From assembly GCF_014648915.1 (NCBI RefSeq), contig NZ_BMSA01000003.1, positions 124,001 through 188,000 of the forward strand: 64,000 nt of DNA. The letters run 5' to 3'. Shown here piece after piece: positions 34,501-42,386 of this stretch; the first letter of the stretch is position 1, and the number at the start of each line of letters is the position of its first letter. Below the pieces are notes generated by a model. The model saw only the letters and a program-made list of their open reading frames with translations. It did no database searches and had not been told where the DNA came from. The position numbers and the translations under genes are program-made. The stretch is from Streptomyces phaeofaciens. GTDB lineage: Bacteria; Actinomycetota; Actinomycetes; Streptomycetales; Streptomycetaceae.

Positions 34501-37500
34501 GACTCGACACGGCCGAGCCTGTCGTAGACCGTGGAGGTCTTCTTCCCATTGCCGTCGTAGCTGACGACCGGGCGGTCCAGCTCGTCGTACTCCGTGCGGG
34601 ACGTACCGGCGTCGGGATCGATCGAGGTCTTCTTGCGGCCCAGCTGGTCGTACTCGTACCGCCACTGGTTGCTCTTGCTGTCGGTGACCGTCTCCAGCAG
34701 GCCGGCCGTCGTGTAGGTGTACTTCGTCGCCTCGTACGGCACGCCCGCGCCCGGCGAGGAGCCCCGGTAGTGGCGGAGTTCGACCGTGTTGCCCTGACTG
34801 TCGGCGATCGTCGTCTCGGGTATCGCGCCGACCGGCGGGTCGACATGGGTCTTCTCACCGTCGTACGTGGTGGTGGTGCGCCACTGCTCCGCACCCGACA
34901 CGGCGAAGATGTCAGCGGTGGTTCGGCCCAGGCCGTCGTACTCGATCAGGCTCTGTGCGCCGACCTGGCTGTCGCTCACGAGCAGCAGTTCGCCCTCGGC
35001 CGCGCCGGCCGCGTTGTACGTCGAGTTGGTCTTCCGAAGGTTACCGGTCGCACCGTAGAAGGAGTCGGCCACCATGCGGGTGCCGTCCGCGCCCTCGGTC
35101 TGGATCTGGCGGGGCCGCAGCATGCTGTCGTACAGCTGGTACTCGGCACCGTAGGAGCCGTCGTTCTCGAGTTTCTCCGTCGTGATGGAGGTGACCTTGT
35201 CCTTGCGGACGTTGTACGAATACTTGATGCTCGGCGTCTTCGCCTTGGCCCGGTCCGCCAGCCATACGGAGGTCAGACGGCCCAACCCGTCGTAGGCGAG
35301 GTCGGTGCGCTTGCCGTTGGGGTCGGTCTGGCCGCTCGACATGCCCCAGGCCTGGGCATAGTCGGTGACGGTCTTGTGGTCCAGAGCGTTGAAGACGGTC
35401 GTCTTCGACAACAGACCGTTCGTCTCGGTGTAGACGGTTCTCGTTTCGTCCGGCGTACCGTCCGCCGCTGGGCCTGCCGCGTATTGCTTGGCGTCCTGCT
35501 GGGACTCCGGACGGCCGTAGGCGTCGTAGGTCGTTGCACCGGTGACCTGGTACGTCGCCGTGGTCCCGTCGTGCGAGACCAGCCGCTCGGTCTTGGTGGC
35601 ATCCCCCTTCGTGGGGGCCGCGCCGAACGTGCCCTTGTCGTAGGAGGTGCGCTCGTCGGCGAGAACCTGCGACTTGCGGTCCGGGTCGGTCGAGCACTTG
35701 ACCGAGACCGACTCACTGCGTGCGGGCAGCGAGAGGATGTTCTTCGCGGCATTGTCCGCATACGTGGTACGGGTGCAGGTGTCGTCCTTGGCGACGGACA
35801 CGTCTCCCAGATCGTCGACCTGCAGCACCCGGCCTGTACCGGTCGCCGTGTCGTACATCGTGGTCGACTTCGTCTCGGTCCACGTTCCGTCGGACTTCCG
35901 GTTGAAGTCCCGGCTGGTCTGGGTGCGGACGATCGAGGCGCGGGTGATTCCCCAGGTCGTCGTTCGCGTGGCGGTGTGGTGCTTCCAGGGGATGTCGATC
36001 GTCTTGGAAATCAGCTCGTCGCCGTCGTAGGTCGCCGCCTCCAGCTGGTGACCGGTGAACTCCTCGTGGTCGGTGTACTCGGCGCCGGTGGAGTCCCTGA
36101 CCTTCACGGAACGGGCGTCTCCGGCCGCGTCCTGGTCCCCGTCCATGCCCTGCAGGTAGGTGTAGTCGACTCGGGTGGTCTGCCGGTCGGCACTGCCGCT
36201 GGTGACCTTGACCTTGCCGTACCCCTGCCAGCCGCCCCAGGTCAGATACTTCATGTCGGTGATGCCGTCCGGCTTGGCCTTACGCCAGGCGGCATCGCCC
36301 TGGTAGGTGTAGCGGGTCACCATCTGGGCGTTTCCGCCGGTGCGGTCGGTCTCGATGACCGCGGCCACGACGTACTTGTGGAACCAGTCCGTGATCGGGT
36401 CGACGTAGCCCGGTGGGGCCCACTTCACCGGGTAACAGCGTTTGGTCGACTCGCCCGGCTTGGGCAGGTCGGCCTTGGTGCAGTCGGTGGGGGCATAGTT
36501 GACGTCGAGCTGGGCGCCGGTCTCGCTGATGACCGTCGTCAGACGGAAGCGGTGGAAGGGTGCGATGTTGTCGCCGACCGCGTCGACGCGGTTGGCCAGT
36601 TGCGTACCCAGGAGATCCACAGCGGGCAGCTTCACGGCGGTGCCGACCCGACCCTCGTGTTCGATCTTCGACAGCCACAGTGTCTTGGAGTCGTCGCCGT
36701 TGTCGGTGAACAGGTGCGTGAAGGTCCAGGCATCCACGTCCGAGTGGTCCGTGGCGTCCTTGCGCATCTGCGTGACGATCGACGTCAGCCGCTTGGTGGT
36801 CCAGAAGGTCTGGACGGACGAGGTGCACTTGGTGCCGGACTTGCACTCCTGGTCAACCGGGACGTCGGGCCAGCGGGAGGCATTCGCCTTCGTGCGCTTG
36901 GTCTCCGCACAGTCGAAGTCGGCGGTGGGCAGGCAGCGTTCGGCTGTGTTGAAGACGATCCGGGCCGGCGCCTTGGCGGCGTAGACCTGGCCGTCCCGCT
37001 GGCCGTAGTCGATGCGCTCGAGGTAGCCGCCACGGTCGTACGCGGTTCCGTTGACGTCCGTCTTCGCGTTGAGCGCGTAGTAGTTGGTCTCGCGCTCGTA
37101 GAAGTACGACATCACATTGCCGTGGGTGTCCTTGACGTAGTCCAGGCTCCAGCGCCACGCCTGCTTGCAGTGGGCGCTGGTGAAGGTGGCGTTGTAGCAG
37201 GGCTCCTTGTCGTCGTCGCCGAAGATCGGAGCCGTCCAGACGGAGTTGGTCTCCTCGTTTCCGGTGGCCCAGCCCGGAAGGCGGTTCAGACCGAAGTAGT
37301 ACTCGGTGCCTTCAGGGGTCGTGACCTTCCAGTGCTCGCCCTTGTCGGCCGTGTCGCCCTCGTCGCCGTTCGTGGCGCCGGTGAGCTTCTCGACCTTGGT
37401 GCCGTCGTCGGACGAGGTGTGCCACTCGCCGGTCGTGTCATCCTTGACCAGTTCGCCCGACCTGCCGTCGAGCATGATCGTGGCGTTGTCGAACGCCCAG

Positions 37501-38543
37501 CATTGCTCGCCAGAGCTCTCATGGCCGTCGTCGGAGCAGGGCTTGTAGCGGCGCTCGATGTATCCGGGGTCGTAGGAGAAACCCTCACCGATCCAGGATC
37601 CCTGGTTGTTGGTGGTGGCCGTGCGCCCGTCCGCCGATTGGGAGGAGTAGCCCAGGCCCACAGTGGGGACCAAGCCGCCAGGGGTGGGGACGGAACGCAG
37701 CGGGTAGTTCCAGCTGAACCCGCCGGAGGAGGGGGCGACGCTCCAGCTGGCCGAGGGGGCCAGTGGCGTCGCCTTGTAGGTGCCCTGCGCGCCGGAAGGG
37801 CCCGCGGCCACCGCGACCAGCGAGGTCGCGTCGGCGGCCATGGTGGAGACACCGTCGGCGGGGGACGGGGCCGCGGTCACGTCGGCGGAGACGGTACCGG
37901 CCCGCACGTCGTTGACCGTGGGCAGCGTCTTGGGCTGCGCGGGGCAGTCCTTGCTGCCAGGTACGGCGACGACGGCGCACGCCGGCAGCTGGACCAGCTG
38001 GAGACGCGAGGCATAGGAGCCGCCGAATCCCTCGGCGAACTCGGAGTAGTCCACGGTCAGCCGCACCTTGGCGGCCTGGTCGGCGCCGTCGGCGCGCTCG
38101 ACGCCGAGGAGAACGCCTGCGCCTAGTTGCGCGGCGCGCTCAGGGTCGAGAACGTCGACCCGGACCTTGTCCGCGGTCGTCGCCGCCTTGCTCTTCGCTT
38201 GCGCCTTGGCCTTGCCGACCTTGACCGGCAGCCCGCCGGCCTCGGTCTCGTCGGCCGCGCCCACGGTCAGTTCAGCGCCGCCCTGATGGGGCCACACCGC
38301 CTTGTGGAGCCCCTTGACCGCGGCCTTGCGTGCCGGATCGGTGGGGCGGGGCTTCGCCTTCGCGTTGGACCCCTTGACGGGATCCTCGTCCTGGACGCCG
38401 GGGCTGCTCCAGCCCCGGGCGCCGTCGTCGAGAGCCAATGCCTGGACCGAAGAAGCGGACAGTGCGAGTGAAAGCCCGATCACTGTCGCGACGACTGTCT
38501 GTCTGGGCATGCGGCGGCTCAGTGAGCGGCCACGGAAGAGCAT
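31581..38543 (-). CDS. Secreted RHS-repeat polymorphic toxin with HINT release domain and HNH-like C-terminal tip
   Basis: 2,320 residues from the ATG at 38543 (GGGAG 8 bases upstream). Signal peptide with MPRQTVVATVIGLSLALSA, cleavage around residue 35. Then SpvB/TcdB-like strands (SWNYPLRSVPTPGGLVPTVG), many YD/RHS repeats (YDGLGRT, YDELDRPV) and the RHS core ending near residue 1870 (THLGAREYDPAIGKFISVDP, DPSGL). A Lys/Ala-rich helical linker (~1871-2051) leads to a HINT domain (2052-2195: SFLPGTKVLL, STTTHPFW and terminal VHNC) that should cut before Cys2195. The last 125 residues carry KIEIHHADQMPGS and LHWWYRSQEQGWGHYGPD, suggesting an HNH/endonuclease-VII-type nuclease (tentative). The immunity gene is immediately downstream. 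Confidence 0.85.
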   Translation of the reverse strand: MLFRGRSLSRRMPRQTVVATVIGLSLALSASSVQALALDDGARGWSSPGVQDEDPVKGSNAKAKPRPTDPARKAAVKGLHKAVWPHQGGAELTVGAADETEAGGLPVKVGKAKAQAKSKAATTADKVRVDVLDPERAAQLGAGVLLGVERADGADQAAKVRLTVDYSEFAEGFGGSYASRLQLVQLPACAVVAVPGSKDCPAQPKTLPTVNDVRAGTVSADVTAAPSPADGVSTMAADATSLVAVAAGPSGAQGTYKATPLAPSASWSVAPSSGGFSWNYPLRSVPTPGGLVPTVGLGYSSQSADGRTATTNNQGSWIGEGFSYDPGYIERRYKPCSDDGHESSGEQCWAFDNATIMLDGRSGELVKDDTTGEWHTSSDDGTKVEKLTGATNGDEGDTADKGEHWKVTTPEGTEYYFGLNRLPGWATGNEETNSVWTAPIFGDDDKEPCYNATFTSAHCKQAWRWSLDYVKDTHGNVMSYFYERETNYYALNAKTDVNGTAYDRGGYLERIDYGQRDGQVYAAKAPARIVFNTAERCLPTADFDCAETKRTKANASRWPDVPVDQECKSGTKCTSSVQTFWTTKRLTSIVTQMRKDATDHSDVDAWTFTHLFTDNGDDSKTLWLSKIEHEGRVGTAVKLPAVDLLGTQLANRVDAVGDNIAPFHRFRLTTVISETGAQLDVNYAPTDCTKADLPKPGESTKRCYPVKWAPPGYVDPITDWFHKYVVAAVIETDRTGGNAQMVTRYTYQGDAAWRKAKPDGITDMKYLTWGGWQGYGKVKVTSGSADRQTTRVDYTYLQGMDGDQDAAGDARSVKVRDSTGAEYTDHEEFTGHQLEAATYDGDELISKTIDIPWKHHTATRTTTWGITRASIVRTQTSRDFNRKSDGTWTETKSTTMYDTATGTGRVLQVDDLGDVSVAKDDTCTRTTYADNAAKNILSLPARSESVSVKCSTDPDRKSQVLADERTSYDKGTFGAAPTKGDATKTERLVSHDGTTATYQVTGATTYDAYGRPESQQDAKQYAAGPAADGTPDETRTVYTETNGLLSKTTVFNALDHKTVTDYAQAWGMSSGQTDPNGKRTDLAYDGLGRLTSVWLADRAKAKTPSIKYSYNVRKDKVTSITTEKLENDGSYGAEYQLYDSMLRPRQIQTEGADGTRMVADSFYGATGNLRKTNSTYNAAGAAEGELLLVSDSQVGAQSLIEYDGLGRTTADIFAVSGAEQWRTTTTYDGEKTHVDPPVGAIPETTIADSQGNTVELRHYRGSSPGAGVPYEATKYTYTTAGLLETVTDSKSNQWRYEYDQLGRKKTSIDPDAGTSRTEYDELDRPVVSYDGNGKKTSTVYDRLGRVESTWQGDAGTGTRLSETRYDKAGWLGQAYGFLNYVSPTEYFTSAIQSMDAFYRPLQTAYVVPASQDSLAGTYIFTTTYNQDGTVRTTGLPAIGDLPAENVTYTYDALQRPMTMTGSTSYVTRTAYTEKSQLKELELSSGSGKKVGQTFFHEKGTDRLTRSVTGVVGSTGPARDAAYSYDQSGNVLSVTDTANTSALDVQCFAYDTRQRLEDAWTPAATTATAAGSGTRGSTVPVEGTGPAACDPAAGASSLGGPAPYWKSYETDAIGNRVSEVNHDTGLDAAKDITRDYEYGGAGALGDGPHQVTKVVEQTPTGNRQSTYEYDDAGNTTKRVIGGNTQSLLWNDAGKLSEVTEANGSKTSYLYDASGSRLVRKDPSGTTVYLPGTELKLSADGTKKEATRYYDYAGQTVAVRTATKLSFIASDHHGTGELAIDAATGAISQRRFDPYGVERGEKLGPWPGERGYVGGTIDASTGLTHLGAREYDPAIGKFISVDPIIDYTRPSQINGYAYADNSPVTLSDPSGLESCYGHRYCSGYGGTYTDTGIDEVDDAAADVTEASSNVASAQAQQSTAKQRVTSAGKALVAIARDILGVDAALDCVSSGDVGACGETLLNIAGSFAGGLAGKILAKYGAPWDWAKGARLVKRVVGLVDDLVGGVRSLFKANKALGKAKGALAKATEKLAQARKKAAAALKKKGNDSCPVPHSFLPGTKVLLASGKTKPIEKVQLGDKITATDPATGKTTLRVVVGTIVTEDDKHFVDLTIKSKSGKAEALVSTTTHPFWVDSEKAWIEAGDLEPGMRLHTSDGGSVTLTAIRSFDERQRTHDLTVSDVHTYYVQAGNIPVLVHNCGDTPPGVECNCAPGTGTGPADAPIRHAGPWTRGDIGGGAHGVRPKHLGDKIEIHHADQMPGSPTHELDQVVHRGPGTDLHRNPWNQGVTSQMRSEDTQLHWWYRSQEQGWGHYGPDLWFDNWPDP

Positions 38544-38581
38544 CGGACAACTCCCTGGTCGAAGGAGAAAAGGTCTGGAAG

Positions 38582-38615
38582 GGGCGGGCCAGGCCTCGAT
38601 GGGCCTGGCCCGCCC
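38582..38615 (-). terminator. Terminator between LamG and RHS toxin genes
   Basis: GGGCGGGCCAGGCC pairs perfectly over 14 bp around a 6-base loop, 13 bases beyond the LamG stop and 39 bases before the toxin ATG. The toxin may therefore be made from read-through or its own promoter. Confidence 0.8.
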
Positions 38616-38628
38616 AGGTGACCGCTCG

Positions 38629-41600
38629 TCACATGTCCGGCTCGGCAGTCAGCCCGGACATCCGCTGGATCGCAATCTGGTCGGCGGCCCCGCTGTAGAC
38701 ACGCACCTCGTCGATGGCGCCGGCGAAGTACTCGCTTTCCCCCCGCAGCGAACGACCCACTTGCAGGCCCTCGGTGGCGGGCCACAGCGTGGCGTCCCTG
38801 CCATGGGCGCCGGAGACGAGCTGGCCCTCGACGTACAGCCGGAGGGAGTTGGCGAAGGCGTCGTAGACCACCGCCAGGTGCTGGCCGGAGCCATCGGCAC
38901 TGGGTGTCTGCTGGTCGTTGGTGAAGGTGACGACCTCTGGTGCGGTCACATCCGTCTTGGCAACGGCCAGTTCCCACTGACCGGTGGCGGCCTGGTAACG
39001 GACCTGGACCCGGTTGGCGTTGGCGCCCGGCAGGGACAGCACTGTCTGCGACTTCTCGGCGTCCGGCGTGGTGAGCTGCGCGCGGACAGTCACGGTGAAG
39101 CTGGTGCCCCCCGTGACCGGGGCGCTCGCGGTCGAGGCGTAGTCCCCGTCACCGTCCAGCAGCAGGTGGCCGTCGCCGACCAGGGCGGCGTTGTCGAATA
39201 CATCGGCGGGCCGGTAGATCGCCGCGTTGCCGTACAGCGTCAGCGCTTGCCCGCCGCCGGTCTCGGCGGAAACGCCGCCGACGGCGTTGTCGAGCTGCCA
39301 GTAACCCTTGCGTTCGGGCTTGACGGTGATCAGTTCGGCGACATCGGCGGCCGGCAGGACACGGTCGAAGACTCGGACCTCGGCAAGGTCACCCGTGAAG
39401 TGGTCGCGGTATCCGCTCTTGGCGGTTGCGCGGCCGATCTGGAGCGGTCCGTGGGACATCCATGTGGATCGGCGCTGCCCGACACCCTTGGCGTCCTTGT
39501 TGATGTAGAGCCTGATCTCGGGGCCGCCGCTCTTCTGGGCGTCGTACACACCGGTCAGCAGCACCCATTGGTCCTTGACCACGGATACTCCGGTGGAGAC
39601 GGCCTTCCACTCGCCGAGCGACTCCACGTCATTGACGGGGACGGAGAACTTCCAGGTCTGCGCGGACGCGTCGTAGCCGAGAGTGAAGCCGGGCTCGCCG
39701 GTGCCGTCCTGGCTGACGACCGCCATGTCCTTGTCCAGGGCAGTGGGACGCACCCAGGCGCTGACGCTGAAGCCCTTGGCGGTGTCGAGCACGGTCTTGC
39801 CGGTGTCGAGGTAGGCGTCGGCACTTCCGTCGAAGTGGGCCGCCCGGTCGGCCTTCCCTCCCGGGCCTTCGACGCCGAACGTGACTCCGTTGCCGGCGGC
39901 CGCCGAGTAGTCGTCGCTCTCGTCGTGGGCTTCGATGTCACCCGCCTCGTCGGCGAGGTTCCACTGTGCGACGACCGGCCTGCCCTCGCCCACCAGAAAG
40001 AGGTACGGGGTACTGCTGGAATGACCGGCCTTGTCGACAGCGCTCACATCGAGCACGTGCTGTCCGGCCCAGGTCGGGGCCCACGACACGGTGACGGAGC
40101 CGCCGGTCGCCGCCGGGGCCACGGTGGTCGGCGCGGCGCCATCGAAGGAATATTGGTACTTCACGACGTCACTGCCCTTGGCGGCGTCGTTCGGGTTGGG
40201 TGCGAAGGTGAAGGTGCCGTACGTGCCCACGCCGTCGTGGTAAACGGTGTCGGACGGGTACCTGTCGGACAGCACGCTCGGCTTTCCGGGCCATGTCTTG
40301 TCATAGATGAACTCGCAGCGCTGCGTCCCGTCCGAACTCCATGGGCTGCTGCCGTCACCGTCGTTGGCCCGCGCACTCCAGCGGATGACCGTGTTCTGCG
40401 GGATCGTCGACCTGACGGTGTGCTCGAACTTGGTGCTGGGCGTGGGGGCGAGCGAGGCTGTGGTGTAGGTGTAGCTCTTGGCCGTGCCGGTCGCCGGGTC
40501 GGTCCATTCGATCCTGAACTCGACCTTCACCTGGTCGGTCTGCCCGTTGCCGTGGTCGGGGTCGCTCGCGATGGCCATGAGCTTCGGTGGGACGTCGGTG
40601 TAGGGACGGTTCGTGCCCCACTTGCACACGCCACCTGGGTCGGTGAACATGTCCGACGTCTTGATCTGCCGCGGCAGGTTGTTGTACTTGACCGACAGGT
40701 AGGCGTTGCCGCAGATCCGCTTCCACTCGGCGAAACGGGACTCGTCGGCCGCGCGCAGGCCCAGCGTCATGGAGTTCCAGCCACCTGCGGCGGCAGTCTT
40801 GATCTCGTTGGTCAGCTCGCCGCTCGCGCTGCTCTCGAAGTGCAGGTTGGCCTGGCTGGAGCAGGAGGTCGGGGAGATCGCCTTGTCGACGGTCTGCAGA
40901 TGGTCGTCCCAGTCGTCCGAGGTGTTGGACCAGTTGCTGGACGAGGTGAGTGAGTAGTTCTGTCCGCCTAGCCGGTAGAGCTGGATGGGCTCCGCGGTCG
41001 GAGTGGCGCTGTAGATGTGCTCCACCCGGGCCGAGAAGGTCGCGCCCAGGATCTGCTTCCCCTTGTAGAAGGAGAGCGGCATCGTAAACATCACGCGGCG
41101 GACGCCGACTCCGTTGCAGGAGACCGGGTTGTAGTCGGTCGGGCACTTGCCGACGCCCGCGCTGCCGGAGTACTTCCAGTCCTGTTCGCTGGGCATTCCG
41201 GACATGACGCCGGTCCACGACGTGCGCGAGGTGGTGCGGGAGATCGGGTCGATGACGACCGGGAAGACGGTCTCCGCGCCCTTGAGCAGCTTCTCGTCGG
41301 GGACGAGGCTCAGCTTGCCCTTGCCGACCTCGACGCCGAGCGGGGCGACGCGGCCACCGCCGCCCGGGCCGTCCAGCGAGGGCTCCGGTGCGGTCCGCGG
41401 GCCAGGCGTGGCATCGCCGGTCTCGGCCTCGCCCGCGGTAGCGGTAGCGGTAGCGGTAGCGGTAGCGGTAGCGGCCTTCAACGACTTCGCGACAGCGGTG
41501 GGACCCTGCTTCTTGGACGCGGCCTCCTCCACGGCGGCCGAGTCCCACATCGACGGCTTGCCCGCCTCGAAGACGGTGCCACCCACCTCCGCGTCCTCGG

Positions 41601-42318
41601 CGACGATGGCCCCGGTGGCGTCCTCCGCGACCTTCAGTCCGTCAGTCGTCATGCCGAGGTCGATCCTGGCCAACCTCGGGTCAGCCGCCGCCTCGGGCGT
41701 CTTGACGATCAGCAGATGGCCGAAGCCGTCGGCCTCGGCGCGCACGGTCAGGTCGACGTCGGGCAGGACCTCGGCATACGTGGCTGTGTCGCCCTCAACC
41801 TCCGGCGTGGGCAGCTTGCCGTACGGCCAGGCCAAGGCGAACTCGCGGCCTGCCCGCCGCATCGTCACGAAGGGCTCGTCCGCTCGACCGGTGGAGAAGG
41901 CCAGGTCGACAGTGGAGGCCTTCGGCCCCCAGCTGCCGTCCGCCCGCTGCACCAGCGTGGCATCGATGTCGACCCACTTGCCGCCCCGAATCGTGCGGAC
42001 GGGCTCGGTGTACTCGCGTGCGGTGAAACTGCCATCGGGTTCGGCGAAGATCTCTCTGCGCTCGGTACGCAGCCCGAGGACCTCGGTCTTCTTTCCGCTC
42101 TCCTTGGCCGTGGCCATAGCGAGTTGCTCGGTCAGAGCCGGCTGCTCTGCTGCGACCGGGGGGCCGGGCGCCGCGCCTCCGCCGTCCGCGGGAAGGGCCA
42201 CCACGCCCGTCACCACCGCGCCGGTGGCGACTGCCGCTACGGCGGCCCGGAACGCCAGGCCGCGCCGCATCGATCTGGGTCTCCCCGCTAACACTCGTCC
42301 ACTCTCCAGTCGGTTCAT
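38629..42318 (-). CDS. Secreted protein with DNRLRE-like region and two LamG domains
   Basis: 1,229 residues from the ATG at 42318. Signal peptide: RRGLAFRAAVAAVATGAVVT, then ALPADGGGA. An N-terminal ~270 residues of beta-rich sequence (TVRAEADGFGHLLIVKTPEA) is followed by an Ala-Thr repeat (encoded at 41435-41474), a carbohydrate-binding/DNRLRE-like region (RVMFTMPLSFYKGKQILGAT), a fibronectin-like segment, and two LamG jelly-roll domains at ~830-1036 and ~1038-1229 (QWNLADEAGD, FSVSAWVRP, WVLLTGVYD; FTVTVRAQL, HLAVVYDAF). Such proteins are usually encoded next to RHS genes in Streptomyces. Role inferred: cell-surface binding or display of the toxin. Same strand as the toxin, with a terminator between. 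Confidence 0.82.
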   Translation of the reverse strand: MNRLESGRVLAGRPRSMRRGLAFRAAVAAVATGAVVTGVVALPADGGGAAPGPPVAAEQPALTEQLAMATAKESGKKTEVLGLRTERREIFAEPDGSFTAREYTEPVRTIRGGKWVDIDATLVQRADGSWGPKASTVDLAFSTGRADEPFVTMRRAGREFALAWPYGKLPTPEVEGDTATYAEVLPDVDLTVRAEADGFGHLLIVKTPEAAADPRLARIDLGMTTDGLKVAEDATGAIVAEDAEVGGTVFEAGKPSMWDSAAVEEAASKKQGPTAVAKSLKAATATATATATATAGEAETGDATPGPRTAPEPSLDGPGGGGRVAPLGVEVGKGKLSLVPDEKLLKGAETVFPVVIDPISRTTSRTSWTGVMSGMPSEQDWKYSGSAGVGKCPTDYNPVSCNGVGVRRVMFTMPLSFYKGKQILGATFSARVEHIYSATPTAEPIQLYRLGGQNYSLTSSSNWSNTSDDWDDHLQTVDKAISPTSCSSQANLHFESSASGELTNEIKTAAAGGWNSMTLGLRAADESRFAEWKRICGNAYLSVKYNNLPRQIKTSDMFTDPGGVCKWGTNRPYTDVPPKLMAIASDPDHGNGQTDQVKVEFRIEWTDPATGTAKSYTYTTASLAPTPSTKFEHTVRSTIPQNTVIRWSARANDGDGSSPWSSDGTQRCEFIYDKTWPGKPSVLSDRYPSDTVYHDGVGTYGTFTFAPNPNDAAKGSDVVKYQYSFDGAAPTTVAPAATGGSVTVSWAPTWAGQHVLDVSAVDKAGHSSSTPYLFLVGEGRPVVAQWNLADEAGDIEAHDESDDYSAAAGNGVTFGVEGPGGKADRAAHFDGSADAYLDTGKTVLDTAKGFSVSAWVRPTALDKDMAVVSQDGTGEPGFTLGYDASAQTWKFSVPVNDVESLGEWKAVSTGVSVVKDQWVLLTGVYDAQKSGGPEIRLYINKDAKGVGQRRSTWMSHGPLQIGRATAKSGYRDHFTGDLAEVRVFDRVLPAADVAELITVKPERKGYWQLDNAVGGVSAETGGGQALTLYGNAAIYRPADVFDNAALVGDGHLLLDGDGDYASTASAPVTGGTSFTVTVRAQLTTPDAEKSQTVLSLPGANANRVQVRYQAATGQWELAVAKTDVTAPEVVTFTNDQQTPSADGSGQHLAVVYDAFANSLRLYVEGQLVSGAHGRDATLWPATEGLQVGRSLRGESEYFAGAIDEVRVYSGAADQIAIQRMSGLTAEPDM
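41435..41474. repeat. Six tandem gcggta hexamers encoding Thr-Ala
   Basis: Six exact copies plus a partial copy. Inside the LamG gene they encode alternating Ala and Thr (about ten residues). Hexamer steps change length without changing frame. Confidence 0.95.
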
Positions 42319-42386
42319 GTCGGTCTCAGGAGTCGAGCCGCCGGAACGCTCTGTCCGGCGGGCTGCACCGCGCCATGACCGAGTCG

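Noticed and set aside
34770..38126. 1,118-codon plus-strand frame opposite the RHS gene
   Set aside because: GC-driven shadow of the toxin gene, rich in Val, Gly and Arg, with no recognisable domain.
41435..41474. Phase-variation switch at the gcggta repeat
   Set aside because: The unit is six bases, so slippage keeps the reading frame; only linker length can change.
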